Positions 1 to 7,173 of a stretch of DNA of 12,776 nt are shown one piece after another; within the stretch, counting starts at the first letter, position 1; each line of letters begins with the position of its first letter. The notes beneath the pieces are model-generated. The model was given only the letters and a program-made list of their open reading frames with translations, ran no database searches and was not told where the DNA came from. The position numbers were made by a program, and so were the translations under genes. Where the stretch lies: contig JAGPIU010000010.1 of the NCBI GenBank assembly GCA_018054805.1, positions 1 to 12,776 on the forward strand. The letters are read 5' to 3'. This DNA comes from Paludibacter sp. Lineage in GTDB: Bacteria; Bacteroidota; Bacteroidia; Bacteroidales; Paludibacteraceae.

Positions 1-977
1 TCAATCCCTAAAGCCTGTTCCACACCTTTGTACGGAATCACTTTATCGTTTGCAAGCGAAATGCCACCAAGCCTCTGACCCATTGTTTCAAAAAAAGAGG
101 TTCGTTTCATTTCGTCTCGTTCAGGAGCAATCATACTGCAAAAAGCCATTAACGCATCGTCATTCTGATCCGCAACTTCCTTTTCGGGCGTAAATTCAAA
201 ACGATAATAATTATACAGTCGGTCGAAAGCTTTGCTATCCATTATGGTGCGCGATTGGCCAAACATTTCACTAAAAATACTACCGCCACAGAACATAAAC
301 AGTCGCGCATCGCTGAAAAGTCCGCCATTATTTGTCAGGAATGCTATCTGCGACAAAAACGCTCCGATAGAATACGCAAATACATCAATTTGAGTGTTTT
401 CCGGGAACAATGGATGTTGGCCATTTTTAATACTAAAAATCAGATTTTCGATATCGCTCAAACTTTGGCGTCCCGAACTGTAAAAACGATAAGGATTTTC
501 GCTGATTCGCTCGCTCAATGCCACATTGGCAAAACTAAGCATACGGTCGTCACCGTTTCGTTTACGTCGCAAGTCATAAACAGCCTGCAACATTCGCGGG
601 TTTGACCAATGCTGTGGCGAACGGTTGATATGAAATGCAATTGGAAAAAGAATCACAGCCTTACCGGTTTTCTGACACAGATATTCGGCCCAGGTCAGAT
701 ATTTCGACCAGTTACGTTCATTCAGTCCGTGTAGCAGGAGTATGGCATTTTCGGAATTATACTTTTTCTTAGGTATAAACACCGGATACAGAAACGAACT
801 GTTTTCGGTCACTGTATCGCAAAACACAGGCTCATCAGCCACCATTTTGTGAGTGGGCCATTGACCTTTACTATCGAAACCAAAAAACTGAATGCGACAA
901 TTACTGTCGGGCAAGTCAGTATTTCGTCCTAACTGAAATACTGAATTCAACTCGAAAAACCGTTTTGCGTAATCCAT
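1..977 (-). CDS. alpha/beta hydrolase-like protein (3' end outside window)
   Basis: Reading leftwards from the ATG at 977-975 gives 325 codons with no stop before the window edge, so the C-terminus is missing. An in-frame stop lies just upstream of this ATG. The protein has an alpha/beta-hydrolase layout: a strand ending in LLLHGLNERNW (residues 81-90, H83-G84, the usual oxyanion-hole strand), a nucleophile elbow AYSIG (201-205, S203; the first Gly of GxSxG is Ala), and DKVIP (D311-P315), where the acid of the triad is expected. The catalytic His would lie in the missing part. There is no signal peptide, so it is probably cytoplasmic. From memory it resembles a Bacteroidota hydrolase-like family of unknown function (DUF6051); I could not check this. 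Substrate unknown. A weak -7-like box (CAAAGGAA on the + strand, 1006-1013) lies upstream. Confidence 0.75.
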   Translation of the reverse strand, partial: MDYAKRFFELNSVFQLGRNTDLPDSNCRIQFFGFDSKGQWPTHKMVADEPVFCDTVTENSSFLYPVFIPKKKYNSENAILLLHGLNERNWSKYLTWAEYLCQKTGKAVILFPIAFHINRSPQHWSNPRMLQAVYDLRRKRNGDDRMLSFANVALSERISENPYRFYSSGRQSLSDIENLIFSIKNGQHPLFPENTQIDVFAYSIGAFLSQIAFLTNNGGLFSDARLFMFCGGSIFSEMFGQSRTIMDSKAFDRLYNYYRFEFTPEKEVADQNDDALMAFCSMIAPERDEMKRTSFFETMGQRLGGISLANDKVIPYKGVEQALGI

Positions 978-1040
978 ACAAGACTGCTATTAAATAATTC
1001 TGACGCAAAGGAACAGCTATTTGATAATGAGAGAAAATTA

Positions 1041-1130
1041 TCGGGGAATATAAAAAACGCAGGGGACGAAAGTGCAAATTGTGGGATAAAAACACGAATA
1101 AGGGGATGAAAAATTTGCAGTTCGGGACAA
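1041..1130. repeat. five phased GGGA direct repeats, candidate operator
   Basis: GGGG-A or GGG-A occurs five times with the A at 1047, 1066, 1086, 1106 and 1127, so the steps are 19, 20, 20 and 21 bp. Four of the five copies fit GGGA-Y-R-AAA. Embedded is an inverted pair TGCAAATT (1073-1080) / AATTTGCA (1112-1119). The array lies between the divergent genes starting at 977 and 1200 and ends 8 bp before the -33 box of the latter. Known: LytTR regulators usually bind direct repeats about 21-22 bp apart. Inferred: this is the binding array of the LytTR protein encoded next to it. The repeat does not resemble the AgrA-type consensus. Confidence 0.5.
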
Positions 1131-1135
1131 ACTAC

Positions 1136-1167
1136 TTTGGTCGTTTGGGTGGAATAGTTTACTTTTG
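1136..1167 (+). promoter_or_regulatory. Bacteroidota-type promoter of the LytTR/patatin operon
   Basis: TTTG (1136-1139), a 20-bp spacer and TACTTTTG (1160-1167) match the Bacteroidota primary-sigma consensus. Transcription would begin near 1174, giving a leader of about 26 nt that is A-rich before the ATG and has no Shine-Dalgarno sequence. Confidence 0.7.
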
Positions 1168-1199
1168 TAGGTCATTTCTAAAATGTAAAAAACAACAAA

Positions 1200-2060
1200 A
1201 TGAATTCAAAAGTTCCGGGCTATATGTACGAGAAAAGCAATATCATTAGGTTGATACTGCTTACTGCTGCTTTCGCTTTGTTATTTATCAATATTTTCCA
1301 ACCATTTAACTCAAGAGACTGGTACCCTGATATTTCTGAGTTTAAATACTTTTTCTTTTCGAGCCTTATTATTCTTACCGGCATGCTTGTGGTCGTAATC
1401 AGCAGAATGATAATGCATTCTTACACCAAGAAACATGACCTGTTTTACTGGCAATATGCATTGTACGTGGCAGGCGAAGTATTAGCAATGTCGCTTTTCT
1501 ATACGCTTTTTGCCAAATTTGTACCACGTTCGGGAGCCGAGCGCGATGTAGTTGAGATATTTTATCAATCGACAAAAAACACCGGTTGGGTTTTATTACT
1601 CCCCTACTCTATTCTGTGGCTTTACTTTTCATGGCGCGAGAAAAACAATATGCTCAAAAAGCTTACACAAGAGGAATTTGCTGTGCCCGAAATCAAGAAA
1701 AAGCCGATGATTGCATTCCCCGACGAAAAGGGTGAAATAAAAATATCGGTCATGATTGAAAATCTGCTTTACGTGGATTCGGCTGATAATTATGCCACTA
1801 TACATTATCTCAACAAGTCGAAACTATCTCATTTTCTGATCCGTAACTCACTAAAATGGATTGAAGAGAATCTGACAAAAGAAACGCCGCTTGTACGCTG
1901 CCATCGTTCGTATATTGTAAACCTCGACATGGTAAAAGTATTGCGAAAAACCAAAGACGGTATTTTTCTGGAAATGGATGCGCTGAACACACCCGATATT
2001 CCGGTCTCAAAAACCTATTACGACAGGGTAATGGATAAATTCTCGAAATATTCCGTATAA
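1200..2060 (+). CDS. membrane-anchored LytTR-family transcriptional regulator
   Basis: 286 residues. The N-terminal half is a membrane region with about four hydrophobic segments (roughly 15-33, 49-70, 85-105, 127-144). A charged linker (145-180) leads to a C-terminal LytTR DNA-binding domain (about 182-283), recognised from ENLLYVDSADNY (187-198), the RNSLKWIEENL segment (215-225) and LVRCHRSYIVNLDMV (231-245), the most conserved LytTR stretch. No receiver or kinase domain is present, so it is not a standard response regulator; it may sense a signal in or through the membrane and act on DNA from there. It has a good promoter just upstream, preceded by the phased GGGA array, which suggests autoregulation (inference). 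The phospholipase gene begins 45 nt downstream with no terminator between. Start: an A-rich leader precedes ATG 1200; Met9 is a possible alternative. Confidence 0.9.
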   Translation: MNSKVPGYMYEKSNIIRLILLTAAFALLFINIFQPFNSRDWYPDISEFKYFFFSSLIILTGMLVVVISRMIMHSYTKKHDLFYWQYALYVAGEVLAMSLFYTLFAKFVPRSGAERDVVEIFYQSTKNTGWVLLLPYSILWLYFSWREKNNMLKKLTQEEFAVPEIKKKPMIAFPDEKGEIKISVMIENLLYVDSADNYATIHYLNKSKLSHFLIRNSLKWIEENLTKETPLVRCHRSYIVNLDMVKVLRKTKDGIFLEMDALNTPDIPVSKTYYDRVMDKFSKYSV

Positions 2061-2105
2061 ATTTTTTCTTCTCTATTTTATTTAGTCGGTAAATACAATT
2101 ATTTT

Positions 2106-2912
2106 ATGAATGTACTGAAAAAAGCCCCGGATGGGCTTTACAAAACAGGTTTCGCACTTAGCGGAGGCGGTATAAAAGGTCTGTGTCACGCAGGAGTGCT
2201 CAAAGCGCTCGAAGAAAAAGGAATTTTTCCGGATATTATTTCCGGTGTAAGTGCTGGAGCTGTAGTTGGTGCCTTGTATGCCGATGGTTACAGTCCCGAC
2301 GAGATTGCCAGACTTTTCGAGGACATAAGTTTTCGGAAAATGACTAAAATCCGTATTCCCGAGGGCGGACTTTTTCGGATTGATGCCTTCGAGGATTTTA
2401 TGTACAAAAATCTGCGTGCAAAAACATTTGAAGAACTACGAATTCCGCTGCGCATTGTGGCCACCGACTTAGACAAAGGCCGAAGCGTGGTTTTCGACAA
2501 AGGTAATCTGATCGACCCCATAGTGGCTTCGTGCAGCGTTCCTTTGCTTTTCACACCCAAACGTATCAATGGCGTGCATTATGTGGATGGCGGCGTACTC
2601 AAAAATTTCCCTGTTTCCACCATTCGCGATAGTTGCCGCACTGTGATTGGTATCAATGCAAGTCCGCTCGTGGCCGACGAATATAAACTTTCGCTGCTCA
2701 ATGTGGCTTCGCGCACCTATCACTTTATGTTCAAAGCCAACATTCTGGCCGATAAAGAGCTTTGCGATTTGCTCATAGAACCTGTGGATATGGGTAATTA
2801 CGATACTTTTGATGTAGAGAAAGGTCGCGAAATATACGAGCTCGGATATAAAAGTGCCAGCGATATACTGCAGCAACTTAGCAATGAATCGCAAAAATTA
2901 CTAACTGAATAG
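2106..2912 (+). CDS. patatin-like phospholipase
   Basis: 268 residues, a compact single-domain patatin of the bacterial RssA/YlbK size. All family landmarks are present: oxyanion-hole loop GGGIKG (20-25), nucleophile elbow GVSAG (47-51, Ser49), the ATDLDKG strand (119-125), ASCSVPLLFTP (141-151) and the catalytic DGG (Asp161) followed by KNFPV. The Ser-Asp dyad is intact, so it should be an active serine acyl hydrolase on lipids or acyl esters; the natural substrate is unknown. There is no signal peptide or transmembrane segment, so it is cytosolic or peripheral on the inner membrane, unlike the large surface patatins carrying an outer-membrane barrel. It lies 45 nt after the LytTR gene with no promoter match in the gap, and a terminator follows 10 nt after its stop, so the two probably form one operon. 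Confidence 0.93.
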   Translation: MNVLKKAPDGLYKTGFALSGGGIKGLCHAGVLKALEEKGIFPDIISGVSAGAVVGALYADGYSPDEIARLFEDISFRKMTKIRIPEGGLFRIDAFEDFMYKNLRAKTFEELRIPLRIVATDLDKGRSVVFDKGNLIDPIVASCSVPLLFTPKRINGVHYVDGGVLKNFPVSTIRDSCRTVIGINASPLVADEYKLSLLNVASRTYHFMFKANILADKELCDLLIEPVDMGNYDTFDVEKGREIYELGYKSASDILQQLSNESQKLLTE

Positions 2913-2922
2913 ATACCCCAAT

Positions 2923-2958
2923 AAACTCCCGAATTGAAAATCTTGCGGGAGTTTTTTT
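2923..2958 (+). terminator. rho-independent terminator after the patatin gene
   Basis: AAACTCCCG (2923-2931) pairs perfectly with CGGGAGTTT (2946-2954) over 9 bp with a 14-nt loop, and the T run continues to 2958. It begins 10 nt after the stop codon at 2910-2912. Confidence 0.88.
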
Positions 2959-3042
2959 ATACCGTACTATTCACTTTTGTTTGTGGAATAATTTATAGAA
3001 AATCAGCAACTTTCAACTGTGTTTTTTTGTTTTAATGTTATA

Positions 3043-3050
3043 TTACTTTG
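3043..3050 (+). promoter_or_regulatory. weak -7-like box upstream of the lipoprotein gene
   Basis: TTACTTTG (3043-3050) differs from TAnnTTTG at one fixed position. No TTTG lies at the expected distance upstream (the nearest is 3026-3029, too close). If used, it would give a leader of about 95 nt. The gap 2959-3150 otherwise holds only A/T-rich sequence. Confidence 0.3.
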
Positions 3051-3150
3051 CTATTTCCGGTTAAACTGAGCCTGAATTTTCAGATTAACCGTTTCTCTGT
3101 AAACTCTGAGCTTTCATCAATTTCATATCAACTCTTAAAAATAATACCCA

Positions 3151-4479
3151 ATGAAAAAGATGTTCATTCTGCTGTTTCCGGCATTATTATTTTGTAGCTG
3201 CGAATCATTGTTTCAGGACATTGATTATTTGTTTCTGGATAAAGTTGTGCTGAAAGGCAAAATTTCAAACACAAAAGCTTCTTCGCCTCTGCAAAGAGCA
3301 CCTTCGGACAATGAGTTTACGCTGGCCGATGCAGCCAAAGTGATGGTATTCTACGGCAATCAGTATCAAATCATCGAAATAAAGTCCGATGGCTCCTTCT
3401 CGGGCAAAGTGCCGTTAGGAAACTCCACATTGGTTACATTTCTGACCGGAGATAATCAGTTTATTGGTAATCTTTACACAGGCGGTTTAAACTTTTTACC
3501 GCTTCAGGGATTGGATGAAGAAATCGATTTAATTGATTTTTCGACACTTACACTCGACAATAAGCGGGTAATTCCTGAAAACGACCCTGTTGGAAAAAGT
3601 ATCAAACTGACAGAGGCTGAGCTTAGTTTCATGAAAGAAGTAGGAAAATTCTACGAATCGATGGCCAAAAACATTGATATGAATAACAACAAAATCCCTG
3701 ATCTGTATGAAGATATCACCATATTTCTGAGTACCTCACGACAATTTGATGGCGGAAAATGTGGAATTAAAGGAGAAAAAGAAGCTAAGATTACCGGTAC
3801 ATATGATCTGAAAGGTACAAACATCCTCAAAATTGAAGGCTATGTGGACTGGTTTTCGGAAAAAATTATAGGTATAAGCAAAAACGCAACGCTTACAGGC
3901 CCTGCTGCAAAGCCTTATAACGACATTATAAATACTTCAAACCAAGAGTTCGACGACAACGAGCGAGATAAGGAATGGTATGGTGTGGACTTCGCCCGTC
4001 AAAACAACGATTTGTTTGAAACCGGAACTTATACGCTGCATATCGATAAACAGGATTTCTCTTTCGATTATTATTTCGACTTGAATATGAAGGACTTCTG
4101 GGTTTTTGCAGTCCCAACACTTGTAGTCGATAGTAAGGGTTATGTAACCGAAGTAGAAATAGAATATCAGCTAAAAGATGGACGAAAAGTAAAACCTGAA
4201 AGAGTACTTTCGAGCAGCATTTCACTGAATATAAATGTTTTCAGTTACGACAGCAGTATGGATGTGTACGACAGTTGGAGTATGAGCGGCAATGGAAAGA
4301 CCGGCGAAGCAGCTATAGTGGAAATTGTCAGACGCAATGCTTTGGAAAACCTTAGAAAAAACTACAACCACTACAAAATTGAGCTCCCGAAGCCTATTAA
4401 ACTAAGTAATATCGAATCAGTAGGAACTGCATATCTGGACATGTTCAATAATAGCGCCGGAAATAGCTGGACACCCTGA
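3151..4479 (+). CDS. unrecognised lipoprotein with an EF-hand-like loop
   Basis: 442 residues. MKKMFILLFPALLFCSC is a lipoprotein signal peptide, with Cys17 the likely lipidated residue after F-C-S. The mature protein starts with an acidic stretch (ESLFQDID), which in Bacteroidota can favour surface export, but it is not a strong match. Residues 31-90 look like a small beta-sandwich (VLKGKI...IKSDGSFSGKVPLG), as in carboxypeptidase-regulatory-like folds; this is a pattern impression only. DMNNNKIPDLYE (176-187) fits a 12-residue calcium loop with D, N, N, I, D and E at positions 1, 3, 5, 7, 9 and 12, as in dockerin or thrombospondin type 3 repeats. The rest is beta-rich with no catalytic motif I recognise. 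It stands alone: a terminator precedes it and a separate promoter follows. Function unknown. Confidence 0.85.
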   Translation: MKKMFILLFPALLFCSCESLFQDIDYLFLDKVVLKGKISNTKASSPLQRAPSDNEFTLADAAKVMVFYGNQYQIIEIKSDGSFSGKVPLGNSTLVTFLTGDNQFIGNLYTGGLNFLPLQGLDEEIDLIDFSTLTLDNKRVIPENDPVGKSIKLTEAELSFMKEVGKFYESMAKNIDMNNNKIPDLYEDITIFLSTSRQFDGGKCGIKGEKEAKITGTYDLKGTNILKIEGYVDWFSEKIIGISKNATLTGPAAKPYNDIINTSNQEFDDNERDKEWYGVDFARQNNDLFETGTYTLHIDKQDFSFDYYFDLNMKDFWVFAVPTLVVDSKGYVTEVEIEYQLKDGRKVKPERVLSSSISLNINVFSYDSSMDVYDSWSMSGNGKTGEAAIVEIVRRNALENLRKNYNHYKIELPKPIKLSNIESVGTAYLDMFNNSAGNSWTP

Positions 4480-4541
4480 TAAACTGCAAATTATCAAAAA
4501 TTAAGTACAACTTTACTTTTTAAGAAAAAAGTGACAGTTTT

Positions 4542-4574
4542 ATTGGCCCGATTGCACTTTTTTGATTACTTTTG
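4542..4574 (+). promoter_or_regulatory. Bacteroidota-type promoter of the aminotransferase gene
   Basis: ATTG (4542-4545), a 21-bp spacer and TACTTTTG (4567-4574). The -7 box is identical to those at 1160 and, on the other strand, at 11163. The leader to ATG 4613 is about 32 nt, A-rich, and has no Shine-Dalgarno sequence. Confidence 0.7.
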
Positions 4575-4612
4575 CAACGGAATAAAAACAAAACTAAAAA
4601 CAACAAAAGCAA

Positions 4613-5809
4613 ATGAAGTTTCCAGTATCAGACCGTCTGGCTGCATTATCGCCATCCGAAACGCTTGCCATGTCGCAAAAAAGCAACGAGCTGAAGGCTC
4701 AGGGTATTGATGTGATTAATCTCAGTGTGGGTGAACCCGATTTCTTTACACCCGACCACATTAAAGAAGCTGCAAAACAGGCTGTGGATAACAACTTCTC
4801 GTTTTATTCACCGGTTCCGGGTTATCCTGCGCTTCGCAATGCCATTTGTGCAAAACTGAAAAACGAAAACGGACTCGAATACAAACCCGAAGAAATTGTT
4901 TGTTCGAACGGTGCAAAACAATCGGTTTGTAATGTTATTCTGGCCGTGATCAGCAAAGGCGACGAAGTTATTATCCCTGCTCCTTTCTGGGTAAGTTATC
5001 CCGAAATGGTTACGTTGGCCGATGGAAAATCAGTCATCGTTTCAGCCGGTATCGATCAGGATTTCAAAATGACACCTGCTCAGCTCGAAGCTGCCATTAC
5101 TCCTAAAACAAAAGCACTGATTCTTTGCTCTCCTTCGAATCCGACAGGAAGCGTTTACAGCAAAGAAGAACTCGAAGGACTGGCAAATGTACTGGCAAAA
5201 TATCCGAATGTAATTATTATTTCCGACGAAATTTACGAACATATCAATTATTTGGGCAAACACGAAAGTATTGCTCAATTCGAAAGTGTACGCGACCGTG
5301 TGGTGATTGTAAACGGTGTGTCGAAAGCTTATGCCATGACTGGCTGGCGCTTAGGCTGGATTGCCGGTCCGAAATGGATTGCATCGGCCTGCAACACACT
5401 TCAGGGACAATATACCTCAGGGCCATGCTCGGTAACTCAGAAAGCTGCAGAAGCTGCTTACACCGGCGATCAGAGCTGTCTGGTTACAATGCGTAATGCA
5501 TTCGAAAAAAGAAAAAATCTGGTAGTTAGTATGGCTCGCGAAATTCCGGGACTGAAAGTAAACGATCCTCAGGGCGCATTCTATATTTTCCCTGATGCAA
5601 GTTACTATATCGGAAAATCGTACAACGGCAAAAAAATTGAAAACTCAGGCGATTTGGCGCTCTTCCTGCTCGAAGTAGGCCACGTAGCTTGTGTGGGTGG
5701 TGGCGCTTTCGGTGCTCCCGATTGCATTCGTATGTCGTATGCAACTTCCGAAGACAACCTTATAAAAGCCTTTACACGTATCAAAGAAGCGCTGGCCAAA
5801 CTAGTGTAA
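4613..5809 (+). CDS. aspC: aspartate aminotransferase (PLP-dependent, class I/II)
   Basis: 398 residues, full length for a fold-type I subgroup Ib aspartate aminotransferase. It transfers the amino group between aspartate and 2-oxoglutarate in the cytoplasm. Visible residues: GEPDF (40-44), SNGAKQ (98-103), SPSNPTG (173-179, Asn176), SDEIYEH (204-210, Asp205 for the PLP ring nitrogen and Tyr208), SKAYAMTGWRLGW (237-249, Schiff-base Lys238, phosphate-binding Arg246) and the carboxylate-binding Arg373 in CIRMSYA. GAKQ with S15 and T17 near the N-terminus resembles the Thermus/rhizobial enzymes, some of which also use prephenate, so a second role in aromatic amino acid synthesis is possible but unproven. 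It is a single-gene unit with its own promoter and a very strong terminator. The symbol is by family; aatA or aspB would serve as well. Confidence 0.93.
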   Translation: MKFPVSDRLAALSPSETLAMSQKSNELKAQGIDVINLSVGEPDFFTPDHIKEAAKQAVDNNFSFYSPVPGYPALRNAICAKLKNENGLEYKPEEIVCSNGAKQSVCNVILAVISKGDEVIIPAPFWVSYPEMVTLADGKSVIVSAGIDQDFKMTPAQLEAAITPKTKALILCSPSNPTGSVYSKEELEGLANVLAKYPNVIIISDEIYEHINYLGKHESIAQFESVRDRVVIVNGVSKAYAMTGWRLGWIAGPKWIASACNTLQGQYTSGPCSVTQKAAEAAYTGDQSCLVTMRNAFEKRKNLVVSMAREIPGLKVNDPQGAFYIFPDASYYIGKSYNGKKIENSGDLALFLLEVGHVACVGGGAFGAPDCIRMSYATSEDNLIKAFTRIKEALAKLV

Positions 5810-5832
5810 CTATTTAAATATTAGCATAATAA

Positions 5833-5877
5833 AACGACCCGCAGTTTTATTTAAAAACTGCGGGTCGTTATTTTTTT
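5833..5877 (+). terminator. strong rho-independent terminator after the aminotransferase gene
   Basis: A perfect 16-bp stem, AACGACCCGCAGTTTT (5833-5848) with 5854-5869, a 5-nt loop and then ATTTTTTT. On the minus strand it is followed by TTTT, so it may also stop some leftward transcripts from the GH16 gene. Confidence 0.95.
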
Positions 5878-5881
5878 ACAG

Positions 5882-6089
5882 TGAACTCGTCTTGACTTTT
5901 TAAAATGTCGCTCCTACGGAGCTATTATGCAAAAAGGACTAATAATAGCTACCATAATTATGCTCCTAACGGAGCAATTTTTTAGCTTCGGAGAAGCGAT
6001 ATTATGGTAGAGATGTTGATTGTAGAGTGTTTTTAAGAGCTCCGTTAGGAGCGAAATTATATTGTTTATAAAAAGTCAAGACGATTTCA
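5882..6089. repeat. palindromic REP-like cassette with 21-bp inverted ends
   Basis: A 208-bp unit between two convergent genes. The ends are inverted copies: 5882-5902 and 6069-6089 match at 20 of 21 positions, with a perfect core CGTCTTGACTTTTTA / TAAAAAGTCAAGACG. Inside are four short hairpins: GCTCC-TAC-GGAGC (5910-5922), GCTCC-TAAC-GGAGC (5962-5975), GCTTC-GGA-GAAGC (5985-5997) and GCTCC-GTTA-GGAGC (6039-6052). The second and fourth are exact inverted copies. CTACCATAAT (5949-5958) and ATTATGGTAG (6001-6010) form a further inverted pair around the two central hairpins. Known: short GGAGC-type palindromes in pairs between genes are typical of REP/BIME elements mobilised by REP-associated (Y1) transposases. 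No transposase is present here, and no target duplication is obvious. The run ATTTTTT after the second hairpin could act as a weak rightward terminator. Confidence 0.75.
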
Positions 6090-6107
6090 GTATCAAAACA
6101 ATAATTA

Positions 6108-6992
6108 TTAATATTTCTGATACACTCTTACATAATCCACTTCGTAACGTGTTGGAAATTTTGTATTCGAAGGATCTCCACCATTCTGTCCGCCTATTGC
6201 CAGGTTCAGCAAAACATAATGCGGTTGGTGAAAAGGTTGAAAGCCATCAGGATTCACTGTGGTGCTCAAATCGGTTTCGTTGAGCAACTCATCGTCGAGG
6301 TACAACCGAATCGATTTTTCGTCCCAGTCCATTCTCCAGATATGAAATTTTGATGGCCACAAAGGATCTTTTTTCAAAAAATGGTTGAGAGGATATTTTG
6401 CACTGTCCCATTTGGCATTGTAGCGACGTGTTGTTCCCGAAGCTACATTGGCTAAAATACAATGTACGCCATCAATAGGATACGACTCCATAATATCAAT
6501 TTCACCGTTCGAAGGCCATTCTCCCTTTACGCCCAGCGTCCAAATGGCAGGCCAAAGCCCCATAGCAGTATCAATCCGCGCACGAATTTCAAAACGTCCG
6601 TACTGAAACTCTTTTTTACCCCACGAATTTATGCTCGAAGCAGTGTACTCAGCATATTCTCGGTTTCGACGCCATTGCTTCGATTCTGCATCGTACTTTG
6701 GATTCTTCACTTTTTCACGACGCCCTTCAATCACCAGCACGCCTTTTTCGCAAAACGCATTATCCTCCTGATACCACTGAAATTCCTCATTACGCACAAA
6801 ACCATGTTCATGATTCCAGATTGCAGTATCGGGCTTTCCCGAATAATTAAATTCCTCAGCCCAAACGAGTTTCATTCCTTGCTTAACTTTCGGAGCCTTC
6901 TTTTTGTCTGGTTTATAAGGGTTTGAAGCTTCAAGTTGTATTCCTGTCAATAACAGTAGCGCAATTGCGAACATAACTTTTTGTAATTTCAT
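6108..6992 (-). CDS. secreted GH16 family beta-glucanase (laminarinase-like)
   Basis: 294 residues. A signal peptide covers about 1-22 (MKLQK, then a hydrophobic stretch ending LEA) with no lipobox Cys, so it is exported to the periplasm or beyond. The rest is one GH16 jelly-roll domain: LVWAEEFNYSG (42-52), YGRFEIRARI (131-140), GLWPAIWTLG (145-154), the active-site strand GEIDIMES (163-170) with nucleophile Glu164, Asp166 and acid/base Glu169, and NLAIGGQNGGDP (263-274). The ExDxxE form marks the bulged-strand GH16 branch (laminarinases, agarases, carrageenases) rather than lichenases (ExDxE). Beta-1,3-glucan is the likeliest substrate, but the subfamily cannot be fixed by eye. There is no carbohydrate-binding module and no SusC/SusD neighbour, so it is not part of a visible polysaccharide utilisation locus. 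The ATG at 6992-6990 starts the signal peptide. Confidence 0.93.
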   Translation of the reverse strand: MKLQKVMFAIALLLLTGIQLEASNPYKPDKKKAPKVKQGMKLVWAEEFNYSGKPDTAIWNHEHGFVRNEEFQWYQEDNAFCEKGVLVIEGRREKVKNPKYDAESKQWRRNREYAEYTASSINSWGKKEFQYGRFEIRARIDTAMGLWPAIWTLGVKGEWPSNGEIDIMESYPIDGVHCILANVASGTTRRYNAKWDSAKYPLNHFLKKDPLWPSKFHIWRMDWDEKSIRLYLDDELLNETDLSTTVNPDGFQPFHQPHYVLLNLAIGGQNGGDPSNTKFPTRYEVDYVRVYQKY

Positions 6993-7057
6993 TGTGCGTA
7001 GTGTAAATAGTGTTGTAGTGTAATTAATCTATTGAATCAAAATCAGTTGAATAAAAT

Positions 7058-7065
7058 CAAAGATA
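7058..7065 (-). promoter_or_regulatory. -7 box of the GH16 gene
   Basis: TATCTTTG on the minus strand matches TAnnTTTG fully. The -33 element is poor (TGTT/GTTG around 7082-7087). The leader to the ATG would be about 60 nt. Confidence 0.5.
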
Positions 7066-7128
7066 ACATATTGTAGCGAAACAACAGAATGTATCAGTAA
7101 ATTTTAGCAGATTTAGTAGTTTTAAGGT

Positions 7129-7168
7129 AAAAAAGGCTGCACTTTCAAAAAAAAAGTACAGCCCTTTT
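7129..7168 (-). terminator. terminator after the methyltransferase gene
   Basis: Arms 7153-7168 and 7130-7145 form a 16-bp stem ending in a U tract, read leftwards. The two non-Watson-Crick positions are G-U pairs in the minus-strand RNA but A-C mismatches in the plus-strand RNA, so it is built for leftward transcription. It lies 6 nt after the stop codon. Confidence 0.85.
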
Positions 7169-7173
7169 ATCTA

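Noticed and set aside
255..605. Plus-strand open frame of 116 codons
   Set aside because: It is antisense to the hydrolase-like gene, which has a nucleophile elbow and other fold signatures in the minus frame.
5910..6052. Repeated GCTCC/GGAGC units as a CRISPR array
   Set aside because: Units are 13-16 bp self-palindromes in alternating orientation with uneven spacing (about 10-50 bp); this fits REP-like DNA, not CRISPR.
6108..6992. GH16 gene as part of a polysaccharide utilisation locus
   Set aside because: No SusC/SusD pair, sulfatase or other glycan enzyme is near; the flanking genes are housekeeping or unrelated.
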